DNA of 64,000 nucleotides from NCBI RefSeq assembly GCF_050971785.1, contig NZ_JBPCCU010000003.1, forward strand, positions 124,001 to 188,000. The letters are read 5' to 3'. This document shows positions 1-7,927 of this stretch, in pieces. Numbering within the stretch: position 1 is the first letter of the stretch; each line of letters starts with the position of its first letter. The notes beneath the pieces were generated by a model. The model was not told the DNA's origin. It searched no databases and worked only from the letters and a program-made list of their open reading frames with translations. This stretch comes from Actinomadura_E scrupuli (GTDB taxonomy: Bacteria; Actinomycetota; Actinomycetes; Streptosporangiales; Streptosporangiaceae). The position numbers and the translations under genes were made by a program.

Positions 1-41
1 GTGAGCACGGCCGCGCGCGGCCGTACACCCGGGGTCGGCCG

Positions 42-188
42 TCACCGGGCCGAGCGCTTCCCGGCGCCGAGGAGAGTGTCCTCGAGGAGAGTGAAGCCGA
101 GAACGCCCACGTAGTAGGCGATGGCCTCGTCGTAGTCGCTCACGACGAGGGTGACGAGCCCGAGGCGTGGCCCGCTCCCGCGGCTCAC
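42..188 (-). pseudogene. Truncated VOC (glyoxalase/bleomycin-resistance fold) protein
   Basis: A 48-residue reading starts at a GTG that overlaps the stop of the HxlR gene (GTGA), so it sits third in the FMN reductase-HxlR unit. The peptide contains GLVTLVVSDYDEAIAYYVG followed by LGFTLLEDT, the first beta strand and helix of a VOC domain. A stop follows after about 48 residues, whereas VOC proteins usually have 110-150. I found no continuation in other frames in the 41 bases left before the window edge. It is therefore a truncated gene, or one disrupted close to the edge. Function cannot be assigned. Confidence 0.6.
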
Positions 189-508
189 CGCGGGAGCGGG
201 ATCCACTTGTGCGACCAGGTGATCACGGCGTCCAGCACCGGCTCCAGGTCGCGGCCCTTCTCGGTGAGGCGGTACTCGACCTGGACGGGAGAGGAGGGGA
301 CGACATGGCGCTCGATGAGCCCCTCGGCCTCCAGCGTGCGCAGCCGCTGCGCCAGCATGGTGTCGCTGAGACCCGGCACCGCCGCCTTGATCTGCGCGTA
401 CCGGTTCTGCCCGGTGAACAGCACGCGCAGGATCGCACCGGACCAGCGACCGCCGATCAGCTCGATCGCGGCATGGAACCGTACACAGACCGGATGTACG
501 TCGCTCAT
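185..508 (-). CDS. HxlR/YodB-family winged-helix transcriptional regulator
   Basis: This 107-residue protein has the HxlR pattern: IELIGGRWSGAILRVL at the start of the winged helix, the recognition segment VPGLSDTMLAQRLRTLEAEGLI, and the wing VEYRLTEKGRDLEPVL. Length is normal for the family. A cysteine at residue 8 (HPVCVRF) matches the N-terminal position used for thiol-based sensing of quinones and electrophiles in YodB, HypR and QorR. The start ATG has GGGAG just upstream. It lies 19 bp behind the FMN reductase gene on the same strand, which suggests a co-transcribed regulator/reductase pair. Redox sensing is inferred from the cysteine and the neighbour. Confidence 0.85.
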   Translation of the reverse strand: MSDVHPVCVRFHAAIELIGGRWSGAILRVLFTGQNRYAQIKAAVPGLSDTMLAQRLRTLEAEGLIERHVVPSSPVQVEYRLTEKGRDLEPVLDAVITWSHKWIPLPR

Positions 509-527
509 GTTCTCCCGCCCCCGTCCG

Positions 528-1115
528 TCAGCTGGGATTGTGCCGCAGCGGTCGCAGTGCCTCGGTCACCCGGACCAGCTCGTCGAACATGGCCTTGGCC
601 GATGCCGTCATGACCTCGTTCGGGACCACTGTGCCCTCTTCGTCGAGGAACTGGTGGGCGAAGGGGATGGAGACCGCTTCGAAGACCGGGGTCATCTTCA
701 GTGTGGTGACCACCTGCTTGATCATCTGAGCCGCGCGGGTGCCGGCCGCCACGCCTCCGTAGCTGACCAGGCCCACGGGCTTGTAACGCCACTCGTGGTG
801 CAGGTAGTCGAGGGCGTTCTTCAGCTCCGCGTTGTACCCGTAGTTGTACTCCGGCATGACGAAGACGAAGGCGTCCCCCTCGGCGACCTTCGCGCTCCAG
901 TCACGGGTGTGCTGATGGGTGTACTGATGGGCGTACTGGGCCAGCCGTGGATGGTTGGGCTCGTTCATGAACGGCAGGTCGACCTCGGCGAGGTCGACGA
1001 GCTCGATGTCGGTGAAGCCGCCGTGCTTCACGGCCTCCCCGTAGACCCACTGCCCGATGGGCAGGCCGATCCGGCCGGGCCGGGTGCTCGCGATGATGAT
1101 TTCGAGCTTTGCCAT
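528..1115 (-). CDS. NADPH-dependent FMN reductase (flavodoxin-like fold)
   Basis: This 195-residue protein starts at ATG 1115 (MAKLEIII), with GGAG upstream; a longer reading to 1130 has no ribosome site. The N-terminal loop ASTRPGRIGLPIGQWV is the FMN phosphate-binding loop of the SsuE/ArsH/azoreductase-like NADPH:FMN reductases. The second signature, MPEYNYGYNAELKNALDYL, is the flavin-ring contact segment. The family reduces FMN, azo dyes or quinones in the cytosol with NAD(P)H. It is the first gene of the unit that continues into the HxlR regulator, so reduction of quinone-like or azo electrophiles under that regulator is plausible. The substrate cannot be read from sequence. Confidence 0.87.
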   Translation of the reverse strand: MAKLEIIIASTRPGRIGLPIGQWVYGEAVKHGGFTDIELVDLAEVDLPFMNEPNHPRLAQYAHQYTHQHTRDWSAKVAEGDAFVFVMPEYNYGYNAELKNALDYLHHEWRYKPVGLVSYGGVAAGTRAAQMIKQVVTTLKMTPVFEAVSIPFAHQFLDEEGTVVPNEVMTASAKAMFDELVRVTEALRPLRHNPS

Positions 1116-1223
1116 GGAGCGTCTCCACACTTTCTTCTGATGCTGCTTCTGAGGCCGGCGACCTCGGTCGCCGGAGGACCCCGGCCGGACTCGCCGGGAG
1201 CATCAGTACGCTATCGCATGAAT

Positions 1224-1236
1224 CTTAGTAACTAAG
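1224..1236. promoter_or_regulatory. 13-bp palindrome CTTAGTAACTAAG, likely HxlR operator
   Basis: CTTAGT and ACTAAG flank a single central A, a perfect inverted repeat about 110 bp upstream of the FMN reductase start. It sits in an AT-rich patch unlike the surrounding GC-rich DNA. HxlR-family regulators bind short AT-rich dyads of this kind. Assignment to the HxlR protein encoded in the same unit is inference. Confidence 0.45.
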
Positions 1237-1370
1237 CATTCCTGAGTATCGCTCGGCGTCGCGTGAGGGCTGGGTCGGTGCTGGGGGTGACAGTCGTTCG
1301 TTCGTCAGTTCGATTGTTGTCACCATGCAGTCATGGTGACCGAGAGGGTACGGAGCGTAGTTTCGGTTGT

Positions 1371-2990
1371 ATGCGGTCGGTCGTTGCAGAGCTCGCGGGT
1401 GCCTCCAGCGCGGAGTTGGTCGGTGCTGTGGAGGCGATCGTGGGTGAGCTGGCGGTGCGTGCGGCTCCGCGGTCGGGGGTGGCGGCGATGGAGCTGGCCG
1501 AATCGCTGGGCCGGTGTCTGGATGTGGCGGAGGCGGCGCTGGCGGTGCTGGTGGCCCGGGTGGATGCGACGGGCGTGTGCCGGGAGGGTGGGTTCTCCTC
1601 TCCGGTGGCGTGGTTGCGGGGTGTTTTGGGGATGCGTCATGGGCGGGCGGCCGAGCGCGTCACGGTGGCCCGGCAGTTACCGCGGCTGCCGCGGGTCGGC
1701 AAGTTGCTGGCCGGTGGTGGGTTGTCGTGGGGGTATGCCGCAGCGATCTGTCAGGCGGTGCCGCGTCTGGACCAGGAGCAGGCGCTGGTGGCGGAGGAGA
1801 TTTTGCTGGGCATGGCCGAGGAGGGCCTGACGGTCCAGCAGGTCACCAGGGCCGGTGACCGGATCACCGATCTGGTCGCCGAGCATCAGGGCACCGAGGC
1901 CGAGCCGGCCGAGGCGCGGCGTGGGTTTTGCCGGTCGTGGTTTGCGCGGTCCCGGTCGCTGGATGAGGGCACGTGGTTCAAGGGCTGGCTCAATGCCGAG
2001 CACACCGCGATGTTCGATCAGATCATCGGCCCGCTGGCCAAACCCAGAGCCCAGGGTGATGACCGGGACCTGGCCCAGCGCACCGCCGATGCCTTGTTCT
2101 CGGTCATCTCCGAAGGCAACAAGGGCGCTGGTCTCACCCTGATCGTGGACCTGGCCGCCTACCTCCAGGCCACCGGCGACACCGGCTCTGAGCACGCCAC
2201 GGCGCGCGACACCGCCTCTGAGCGCGGGACGGGCGACACCGGCTCTGCGTGCACGACGGTGGGCAGCGGTTCTGGGCGCACGACGGCCGAGGCCGGTTTT
2301 GAGCACGTCGCGACGCAGGACCTCCCCACCGAGGACGACAGCCTCAACGACGGTGACGGCCGACGAAACGACGACCCGGGCGGCGGGAAGCACGACACCA
2401 CACCGGATACCGCGCCACGTCCGGACCGGCCGCCCGGACGCAGCAGCCCCGCGAAGCGGACCTGGCCAGGCCGGGTGCCCGCACGGTTGCTGAACGGCAC
2501 CCCGATCTCCCCACAAGACGCCCGCCGGATCGCACTCAACGCCGGCATCAGCACCCTCATCCTCGGCCCCACCGGAGCACCGCTCTACCTCGGCCGCACC
2601 GTTCGCTTCGCCACCCCCGCACAACGCAAAGTCCTACTCGCCCTCTACGAAACCTGCATCGTGCACGGCTGCCAAATCCCCGCCCACCTCTGCGAAATCC
2701 ACCACCTGAGCGGCGGCTGGAAACTCGGCACCCCCACCGACATCGACCAACTCGCCCCCGCCTGCGGCTGGCACAACAGATGGATCGACCACCACCCCGA
2801 CCACATCACCCACACCACCGACACCCACGGCCGCACAATCCTCAAAATCCAACCCCTATGGAAAACCCCCCGCAACACCCACCACACCCCACGACCCCCT
2901 CAACAACCCACCACCAGCGACCGCCAACAGGCCACCACCAGCGACCGCCAACAGACCACTACCGGTGACCACCAACCCGGCGCACCCTGA
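1371..2990 (+). CDS. DUF222 / HNH endonuclease-domain protein (13E12 repeat family)
   Basis: The reading stays open from 1263, but MRSVVAELAG at 1371 is the natural start (539 aa). Residues about 10-260 are a DUF222 domain: helical, with SPVAWLRGVLGMRHGRAAERV and VDLAAYLQ. A Thr/Gly/Ser/Glu-rich linker of about 100 residues with degenerate repeats (DTGSEHA, DTASERG, DTGSACT) follows. The C-terminus has an HNH signature: CIVHGCQIPAHLCEIHHL, then W and CGWHNRWIDHHPD, giving the CxxxxC, His-His and Asn-His elements. Such proteins are numerous in actinomycetes, are often linked to mobile DNA, and have no settled function. The last 100 codons are strikingly C/A-rich (CACC-type repeats). Confidence 0.85.
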   Translation: MRSVVAELAGASSAELVGAVEAIVGELAVRAAPRSGVAAMELAESLGRCLDVAEAALAVLVARVDATGVCREGGFSSPVAWLRGVLGMRHGRAAERVTVARQLPRLPRVGKLLAGGGLSWGYAAAICQAVPRLDQEQALVAEEILLGMAEEGLTVQQVTRAGDRITDLVAEHQGTEAEPAEARRGFCRSWFARSRSLDEGTWFKGWLNAEHTAMFDQIIGPLAKPRAQGDDRDLAQRTADALFSVISEGNKGAGLTLIVDLAAYLQATGDTGSEHATARDTASERGTGDTGSACTTVGSGSGRTTAEAGFEHVATQDLPTEDDSLNDGDGRRNDDPGGGKHDTTPDTAPRPDRPPGRSSPAKRTWPGRVPARLLNGTPISPQDARRIALNAGISTLILGPTGAPLYLGRTVRFATPAQRKVLLALYETCIVHGCQIPAHLCEIHHLSGGWKLGTPTDIDQLAPACGWHNRWIDHHPDHITHTTDTHGRTILKIQPLWKTPRNTHHTPRPPQQPTTSDRQQATTSDRQQTTTGDHQPGAP

Positions 2991-3014
2991 CCCAGGTCCG
3001 CCATGTCACCTTTG

Positions 3015-3410
3015 TCATACGAAGTCGTACCGGCCGTGCTCGAGGTCGTCGGCGAACGCCGACCAGGCCGCCTGGGTGAAGGAGAGAACGGCACCTTCGG
3101 GGTTCTTGGAATCCCGCACGAGGATGAGCCGCTCGGCCAGTCCGGAGATGATCTCCGGACGGACCTCGTCGTGTTCGCCGTCGCGGCCGTGGTGCCGAGG
3201 CGGTGCGGCACGTCGTGTCCCCGTCGCACCGTTGGGCCGGGCACCTGGGGGAGTTCGCCGGCCGGTGGAGGGCTCGGCACAGGCACCGGCCTGCTCACCG
3301 CCCGGGTCGCTCGTATGCCAGGTCGCGGCCACTTCGACGCAGGTGCCGCCTTGCTCGCTACTGCGGCGGCTTTTGCGCCAGGCAAGCTGAGAGGGCTCCG
3401 GGGTGCTCAT
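3015..3410 (-). CDS. DUF397-domain protein with an expanded central loop
   Basis: Translation begins at ATG 3410, overlapping the XRE regulator stop by 4 bp (ATGA). The 131 residues carry both halves of DUF397: LAWRKSRRSSEQGGTCVEVA at the N-terminus and LILVRDSKNPEGAVLSF...WSAFADDL at the C-terminus. Ordinary DUF397 proteins are 60-80 residues with only about 10 residues between these halves. Here about 65 extra residues, rich in Gly, Arg, Pro and Thr, intervene in frame. DUF397 proteins partner XRE/DUF5753 regulators in Streptomyces development, with BldB as a distant relative. The insertion may be a loop or the scar of a small in-frame insertion. Confidence 0.75.
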   Translation of the reverse strand: MSTPEPSQLAWRKSRRSSEQGGTCVEVAATWHTSDPGGEQAGACAEPSTGRRTPPGARPNGATGTRRAAPPRHHGRDGEHDEVRPEIISGLAERLILVRDSKNPEGAVLSFTQAAWSAFADDLEHGRYDFV

Positions 3411-4264
3411 GAATTCGACAGTAGCCCCTGGATCAGCGCCCGGGTATCGGCTTCGCCGAGCGCGGTCGCGCAGAGGCGATCGAATGCCTGGGAATAGCCG
3501 CGGACCTGATTGGTCTCCTCCCGGTAGGACATGTCGCTGAGCGAGTCGATCGTCGCTACTTGCAGATCTCCGTGAGGCCCGATGTCCATGAGGGTGAAGG
3601 CCCCGACCATTCCCAGATATGCCCCAGCGGAGAAGGGCAGCACCTGGAGGGTGATGTCGGGGCGGTGGGAGGCCTCGATCAGGTGGCGGAGCTGCGCGCG
3701 CATGATCTCCGGTCCTCCCACCTCGCGCCGGAGGGCCGCCTCGTCCAGCACCGCGCGTACCGCCGGAGGCCGGGGTCTCGCGAGGATCCGCTGCCGTTTC
3801 ATTCGTACGTCCACGAGTCTGTCGATCAGCTTGGGGTCGTACGAGAACGATCCCTGGCCGAGCAGGGCGCGGGCGTAGGCCTCGGTCTGGAGCAGCCCGG
3901 GAATCAGGATGAGCTCGAAGAAGCCGATGGCGGCCGCATCGGCTTCCAGGCCGATGAGGTCCATGGCCTCGGGGGAGAGCGTCCCGCCGTAGGACTGCCA
4001 CCAGCCGGGAGTACGGGCGTTGCGGGCGAGCCGGAAGAGGGTCTCGCGGAGTTCCGGGTCCCGGACTCCGTACCGGTCGAGCATGTTCTCCAGGCTCGGC
4101 CGGTGGATGCCGCGGTGGCCGGTCTCGAGTTTGCTGATGGAGGCCTGGCTGCGGTTGAGCAGCCGGGCGGCGGCATGGGTGCTGAGGCCGCGTTCCTCGC
4201 GGATCTGCCGCAGCATCATGCCGAGCCTGCGGCTGCGTACGGTCGGGCGCTGCTCGTCCCTCAT
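3407..4264 (-). CDS. XRE-family regulator with DUF5753 sensor domain (WhiJ type)
   Basis: This 285-residue protein has an N-terminal helix-turn-helix at about residues 14-68 (LRQIREERGLSTHAAARLL, then SQASISKLETGHRG) and a DUF5753 domain from about residue 90 to the end (GLLQTEAYARALL, RMKRQRIL, LHHLIEAS-like RHLIEASHRPDITLQVLPF). Size and order are typical of Streptomyces WhiJ-like developmental regulators. It overlaps the DUF397 gene by ATGA and diverges from a small ATPase gene, the standard XRE/DUF397/ATPase set. It probably works with its DUF397 partner, controlling nearby or developmental genes. DNA targets are unknown. Confidence 0.88.
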   Translation of the reverse strand: MRDEQRPTVRSRRLGMMLRQIREERGLSTHAAARLLNRSQASISKLETGHRGIHRPSLENMLDRYGVRDPELRETLFRLARNARTPGWWQSYGGTLSPEAMDLIGLEADAAAIGFFELILIPGLLQTEAYARALLGQGSFSYDPKLIDRLVDVRMKRQRILARPRPPAVRAVLDEAALRREVGGPEIMRAQLRHLIEASHRPDITLQVLPFSAGAYLGMVGAFTLMDIGPHGDLQVATIDSLSDMSYREETNQVRGYSQAFDRLCATALGEADTRALIQGLLSNS

Positions 4265-4283
4265 GACGTAATCATGCGACTAC

Positions 4284-4300
4284 GCAGCGTTTTACGCTGC
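4284..4300. promoter_or_regulatory. Inverted repeat GCAGCG-N5-CGCTGC in the divergent promoter region
   Basis: GCAGCG and CGCTGC are separated by TTTTA, 20 bp upstream of the XRE start and about 135 bp before the ATPase start. It could be the operator through which the regulator controls itself and the divergent ATPase gene, or a short hairpin. Position is the main support. Confidence 0.3.
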
Positions 4301-4434
4301 AGTTCTGCGGAGCCGTCATCGATGACTCCGCCATCGATGGCGAAGCGATCGCGGACTGGTGGCCGCTTCGTGTCCGCTGACCCGGTTGTGCAGGCCGATG
4401 CTTGCGGCGAACGCCGAATCGAAAGGAACCGGGA

Positions 4435-4845
4435 ATGGCTGCGAGTGGAATGGCATCGGAACGGCTGGAGGTCATGGTGGTGCCGGGAACGCCCAGAGCG
4501 GTCGGCGCCGTGCGCCGGTGTTTCCGGGATCTGCTCGGGCCAGGTCATCCGGCACTGGATGATGTCCTGCTCTGCCAGAGCGAGATCATGACCAACGCGT
4601 TGCGGCACACCAAATCCGGGGTCGACGGCCACATCCGTATCGAGGCGAGGATCTCCGCCCGAGGAATCCGCATCGAGGTCACCGATGACGGCGGCGCCGA
4701 GAGCGAGCCCGGTGTCGTACCGGCCCGCGACGAGAGCGGCCGGGGCCTGATCCTGGTCAGTGAGACGGCCGACGACTGGGGCTACGAACACCGCGACGGC
4801 ACGACCACGGTCTGGTTCGCGATCACCTTCCTCCCCGCCGACTGA
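4435..4845 (+). CDS. Small ATP-binding protein, HATPase_c_2 (anti-sigma/AbaA-like)
   Basis: The start at 4435 follows GAAAGGAAC; the upstream ATG at 4402 lacks a ribosome site. The 136 residues show a GHKL ATPase domain of the RsbW/SpoIIAB-like HATPase_c_2 type. The N box is LLCQSEIMTNALRH (Glu and Asn for Mg-ATP), the G1 box is VTDDGGAES and the G2 segment is SGRGLILVSETADDWG. Stand-alone proteins of this class are common in Streptomyces; some are anti-sigma factors. It is divergent from the XRE/DUF397 pair and completes the three-part regulatory set. A target sigma factor or anti-anti-sigma partner is not visible nearby. Confidence 0.82.
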   Translation: MAASGMASERLEVMVVPGTPRAVGAVRRCFRDLLGPGHPALDDVLLCQSEIMTNALRHTKSGVDGHIRIEARISARGIRIEVTDDGGAESEPGVVPARDESGRGLILVSETADDWGYEHRDGTTTVWFAITFLPAD

Positions 4846-5091
4846 CCCGTCGCCGGCTGACCACGCCGCCGGCTGACCGCGTCGCCGAGGCGGCCCGGCC
4901 GGTGGCACGCCGGGTGGACGTCACGGCCGCCGGCGTGCCAGTCTTGGCGGGTCGATATCAGATGAAGTTCGTCAGCGCCTGGTCGGTCGGTGGAGCGTGC
5001 TGGCGTGCTCGCTCGGTTGCGAGCACGACCGGTCCTGCCCAGGCAATGCCGTGTCGGTGTTCGGGACCGAGTCCGTCCCGGAAGGACTCTC

Positions 5092-5775
5092 ATGCCCACC
5101 GACCACTTCGGACTCACCGACGACGAGTACGTCCCGGATCCTCAGCGTGACACCGCGGCGCTCGTCGACGCCTTCTTCGAGCACATCGCCGCGACCCTGC
5201 GCGAACACGCGCTGTCCTATGACCTCGTCGCCGCCATGCGGGCGCGGCACGAGGAGCTGGAACAGGCCGGCGCGCACCGGATCGTGGATGAGCCGGCGCG
5301 GCACAACCTCCGGCTGACGCTCGCGCTGGTGGCGGCCTACCGTCTGCTGCTGCCGCGGCTGGGGCGTGCGCCGGCACTGGCCGCCGTGCGGGCCGCGCTC
5401 GTCGAGCCGCTCGGCGACATCGTGCGCGCGGGCACCCGGGCGGTGCTGGACGCCGCCCCGGATCCGTTCCGGGCCATGGTGGAGATCTCGAAGGCGCGCG
5501 AGGAGCACGCATTCGGCGCCGGGTTCACCTTCCGCCGTCCCGTCGATGACGAGCAGCGTTACCACGTGGACGTCCACCGGTGCTTCTACCACGAGGTGCT
5601 GGCCGCCCACTCGGCTGCGGAGCTGACCCCGGCGATGTGCGCGTTCGACGCCAACTGGATCGAGGCCATCGAGCCGGGCGAGCACGGCTTCCGGTTCGAC
5701 CGCGTCACCACGATCGGCCTGGGCGGCACGCACTGCCCCTTCCACTTCACCCGTACCGGCACGGCTGAGCCGTGA
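5092..5775 (+). CDS. L-2-amino-thiazoline-4-carboxylate hydrolase-like protein
   Basis: The start at 5092 (MPTDHFGLTDDEY) has GGAAGGAC five bases upstream; an upstream extension to 4990 is low-complexity and lacks a site. The 227-residue product ends with a cysteine/aspartate pattern of the ATC-hydrolase family: VHRCFYHEVLAAH, then LTPAMCAFDANWIEAI, then FDRVTTIGLGGTHCPFHF. Family members open the thiazoline ring in L-cysteine-forming pathways (Pseudomonas AtcB type), but most homologues are uncharacterised and lie near regulators. No other thiazoline-pathway gene is seen here, so the substrate is uncertain. It converges on the aldolase gene across a strong terminator. Confidence 0.6.
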   Translation: MPTDHFGLTDDEYVPDPQRDTAALVDAFFEHIAATLREHALSYDLVAAMRARHEELEQAGAHRIVDEPARHNLRLTLALVAAYRLLLPRLGRAPALAAVRAALVEPLGDIVRAGTRAVLDAAPDPFRAMVEISKAREEHAFGAGFTFRRPVDDEQRYHVDVHRCFYHEVLAAHSAAELTPAMCAFDANWIEAIEPGEHGFRFDRVTTIGLGGTHCPFHFTRTGTAEP

Positions 5776-5783
5776 CCGGCCCC

Positions 5784-5813
5784 GGGCGCCCGGTCGTGCG
5801 CGACCGGGCGCCC
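5784..5813. terminator. Bidirectional terminator between convergent genes
   Basis: GGGCGCCCGGTCG pairs perfectly with CGACCGGGCGCCC around a TGCG loop (13-bp stem). It starts 8 bp after the hydrolase stop and ends 8 bp before the aldolase stop on the other strand. There is no clear U-tract on either side, as usual for GC-rich actinomycete terminators. Confidence 0.8.
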
Positions 5814-5821
5814 CTGGGGAC

Positions 5822-6613
5822 CTACTCGAACAGGTCGGGCTGCTCGCGGGTGATCTGGTCGTGCAGCGGCTGGTAGTTGATCCAGCCGACCAGGTCGTTG
5901 CCGATCTGGGTGTGGGTGAGGGCCGCGTTCTCGTGCTCGATCTGTACCGGGGTACCGGCGGCCTTGGCCAGCAACTGCACCTGGGCCGACCGCTCCATGG
6001 TGATGAACCACCAGGCGGCGGCGTCCACGGTGTCGCCGACGGTGAGCAGGCCGTGGTTGCGCAGCACGACGGCCTTGTGCGCCCCGAGGGCCGCGGAGAT
6101 GCGCTTGCCCTCCTCCAGGTCGGTGACGACGCCGGTGTAGTCGTCGAACAGGCCGTGGTCCTGGTAGAACGCGCACGCGTCCTGGGTGATCGGCTCCAGC
6201 AACTGGCCCAGCGCGGACAGCGCCCGGCCGTGCACGGAGTGGCTGTGCGCGGCGGCGACCACGTCCGGGCGGGCCTGGTGGACCTGCGAGTGGATGGCGA
6301 AGGCGGCACCGTTGACCGGGTAGCGGCCTTCGACGACGTCGCCGGCGTGGTCGACCAGGATCAGGTCGCTCACCCGGATGTGCTTGAAGGACATGCCGAA
6401 GGGGTTGACCCAGAAGTGGTCGGTCAGCTCCGGGTCCCGCGCGGTGATGTGACCGGCCACGCCCTCCTCGAAGCCGAGCTTCCCGAAGATCCGGAGCGCC
6501 GCGGCGAGGCGTTCCTTACGGTGCCGCCGCTCGTCCTCGACGTTGTCGAAGGTCGGCGGCAGCTTGAAGATCAAGTCCTTGGGCAGCTTCTCCAGAAGGT
6601 CTTCGTCGGCCAT
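5822..6613 (-). CDS. Class II aldolase/adducin-family protein
   Basis: ATG 6613 is preceded by AAGGAG at ideal spacing; the reading is open further upstream without support. The 263 residues match class II aldolase/adducin proteins: EGVAGHITARDPE (phosphate/substrate loop), HSQVHQARPDVVAAAHSHS (zinc-binding His pair in AAHSHSVHGRAL), and LRNHGLLTVGDTVDAAAWW with a further zinc His. Such proteins cleave or epimerise sugar phosphates (fuculose, ribulose-5-phosphate) or act on other hydroxy acids. This longer subfamily, with the N-terminal extension and a FWVNPFGMSF segment, is common in actinobacteria without an assigned substrate. It diverges from a PucR-type regulator 130 bp away, which probably controls it. 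Confidence 0.82.
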   Translation of the reverse strand: MADEDLLEKLPKDLIFKLPPTFDNVEDERRHRKERLAAALRIFGKLGFEEGVAGHITARDPELTDHFWVNPFGMSFKHIRVSDLILVDHAGDVVEGRYPVNGAAFAIHSQVHQARPDVVAAAHSHSVHGRALSALGQLLEPITQDACAFYQDHGLFDDYTGVVTDLEEGKRISAALGAHKAVVLRNHGLLTVGDTVDAAAWWFITMERSAQVQLLAKAAGTPVQIEHENAALTHTQIGNDLVGWINYQPLHDQITREQPDLFE

Positions 6614-6743
6614 AGGGCACTCCTTTGCGATTGTCTCCTGCCACCAAACAGGACGACGGGCCCGCTCGCCTAGGCTCAGGAGGTCAACGACGGCGATCGG
6701 TGGTTGTCCGGCCCGGACAATCCGCGGGTACGAGGGAGCGGCG

Positions 6744-7886
6744 ATGGGCGAGGAGTGGCCGGCCTGGCGGATGTTCCGTGACCTGCTGATGTCGGGCGGC
6801 GACGATCGGTCGCTGCTGGAGGCCACCGTCGCGGCGGCGCGCAGCGGCTCCCCGCCGGTGGGCGCCCTGCCCGAAGAGGAGGTACGGCGGCATGTGCAGG
6901 CCATGGTGCGGGCCGCCCTCACCGCTCTGGAACACGGCGGCGAGATCGGCGAGCAGGATCTGGCGGCGGCCGGGCGGCTGGGCGCCGACCGGGCCCGGCA
7001 GGGCGTCCCCGTTGCCGCGCTGCTCGACGGCTTCCAGGCGGGCCGCAGCCAGGTCATCCGGCTGGCGATCGAACGCGGCCGGGCCGCCGGACTGCCCTCC
7101 GACGACCTCCTGGAGGGCATGACCCGGATCGACGCCATCACCACGCAGCTGGAACACCGCATGGTGCACGCCCACCGGATCACCGAGCTGGAGATGGCCC
7201 GCACGACGCGCGACAGCGCCGTACAGCGACTGCGCCAGCTGCTGCACGGCGAGCCTGCCGGCACCCCGCTGGACCCCGGCCGCGCCTACCACTGCGTGGT
7301 CAGCGAGGTGAGCGACCCGGCGATGGCGCAGCGGCTGGAGCCGGGCCTGGCCGGCAGCGGGCTCTGCGGGCTGGTCGACGGGCGGCTGGCGGCGCTGGTG
7401 ACCCGGCCGCCCGCGCTGCCGGACGGCGCCCCGCTGCTGGTGATGTCGCCGGCCGCGCCCCCGGCCGCCATACCGCAGCTGTACGGGCTGTGCCGCCGGG
7501 CGCTGCAGGCGGCGGGGACGCAGGGACGGACGGGGCTGTGCCGGCTCACCGACCTGGCGCTGGTGACGGCGACCGCGGCGGAGCCCGAGCTGGGCCGGCT
7601 GCTCGCCGCCGATCTGCTGGGCGCCCTCGATCCCGGTGAGGTCTTCCACCACGAGCTGGTGGCCACCGCCCTGGCCTACCTGGACCACGGCGGGCGGATC
7701 GAGCCCACCGCCGCCGCCCTGCACGTCCACCCCAACACGGTGAAGTACCGCGTCCGGCGGCTGCAGGAGCTCACCGGGCATCCGCTCGGCGGACCCGGTG
7801 GCGGCGCGGTGACCGACACCGCCCAGTGGTGGTGGGCGCTGCGCACCTGGCCGGGCGAACCCTGGGGTGCGCGCCGGGCAGAATGA
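6744..7886 (+). CDS. PucR/CdaR-type transcriptional regulator
   Basis: The reading is open from 6543, but ATG 6744 (MGEEWPAWRM) is the supported start, giving 380 residues. The N-terminal half is a helical sensor region of the RsbR/PucR-associated kind. The C-terminal 60 residues form the PucR helix-turn-helix: ATALAYLDHGGRIEPTAAAL, then HVHPNTVKYRVRRLQELTGH. PucR-like regulators respond to purine, sugar-acid or amino-acid catabolites. It diverges from the class II aldolase gene, the likely target. The LLM oxidoreductase gene starts 42 bp downstream on the same strand and may be co-transcribed. Confidence 0.85.
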   Translation: MGEEWPAWRMFRDLLMSGGDDRSLLEATVAAARSGSPPVGALPEEEVRRHVQAMVRAALTALEHGGEIGEQDLAAAGRLGADRARQGVPVAALLDGFQAGRSQVIRLAIERGRAAGLPSDDLLEGMTRIDAITTQLEHRMVHAHRITELEMARTTRDSAVQRLRQLLHGEPAGTPLDPGRAYHCVVSEVSDPAMAQRLEPGLAGSGLCGLVDGRLAALVTRPPALPDGAPLLVMSPAAPPAAIPQLYGLCRRALQAAGTQGRTGLCRLTDLALVTATAAEPELGRLLAADLLGALDPGEVFHHELVATALAYLDHGGRIEPTAAALHVHPNTVKYRVRRLQELTGHPLGGPGGGAVTDTAQWWWALRTWPGEPWGARRAE

Positions 7887-7927
7887 GGACAGACGTCCCC
7901 GGACCGGGGACCGGCCGAGAGCGGGGG

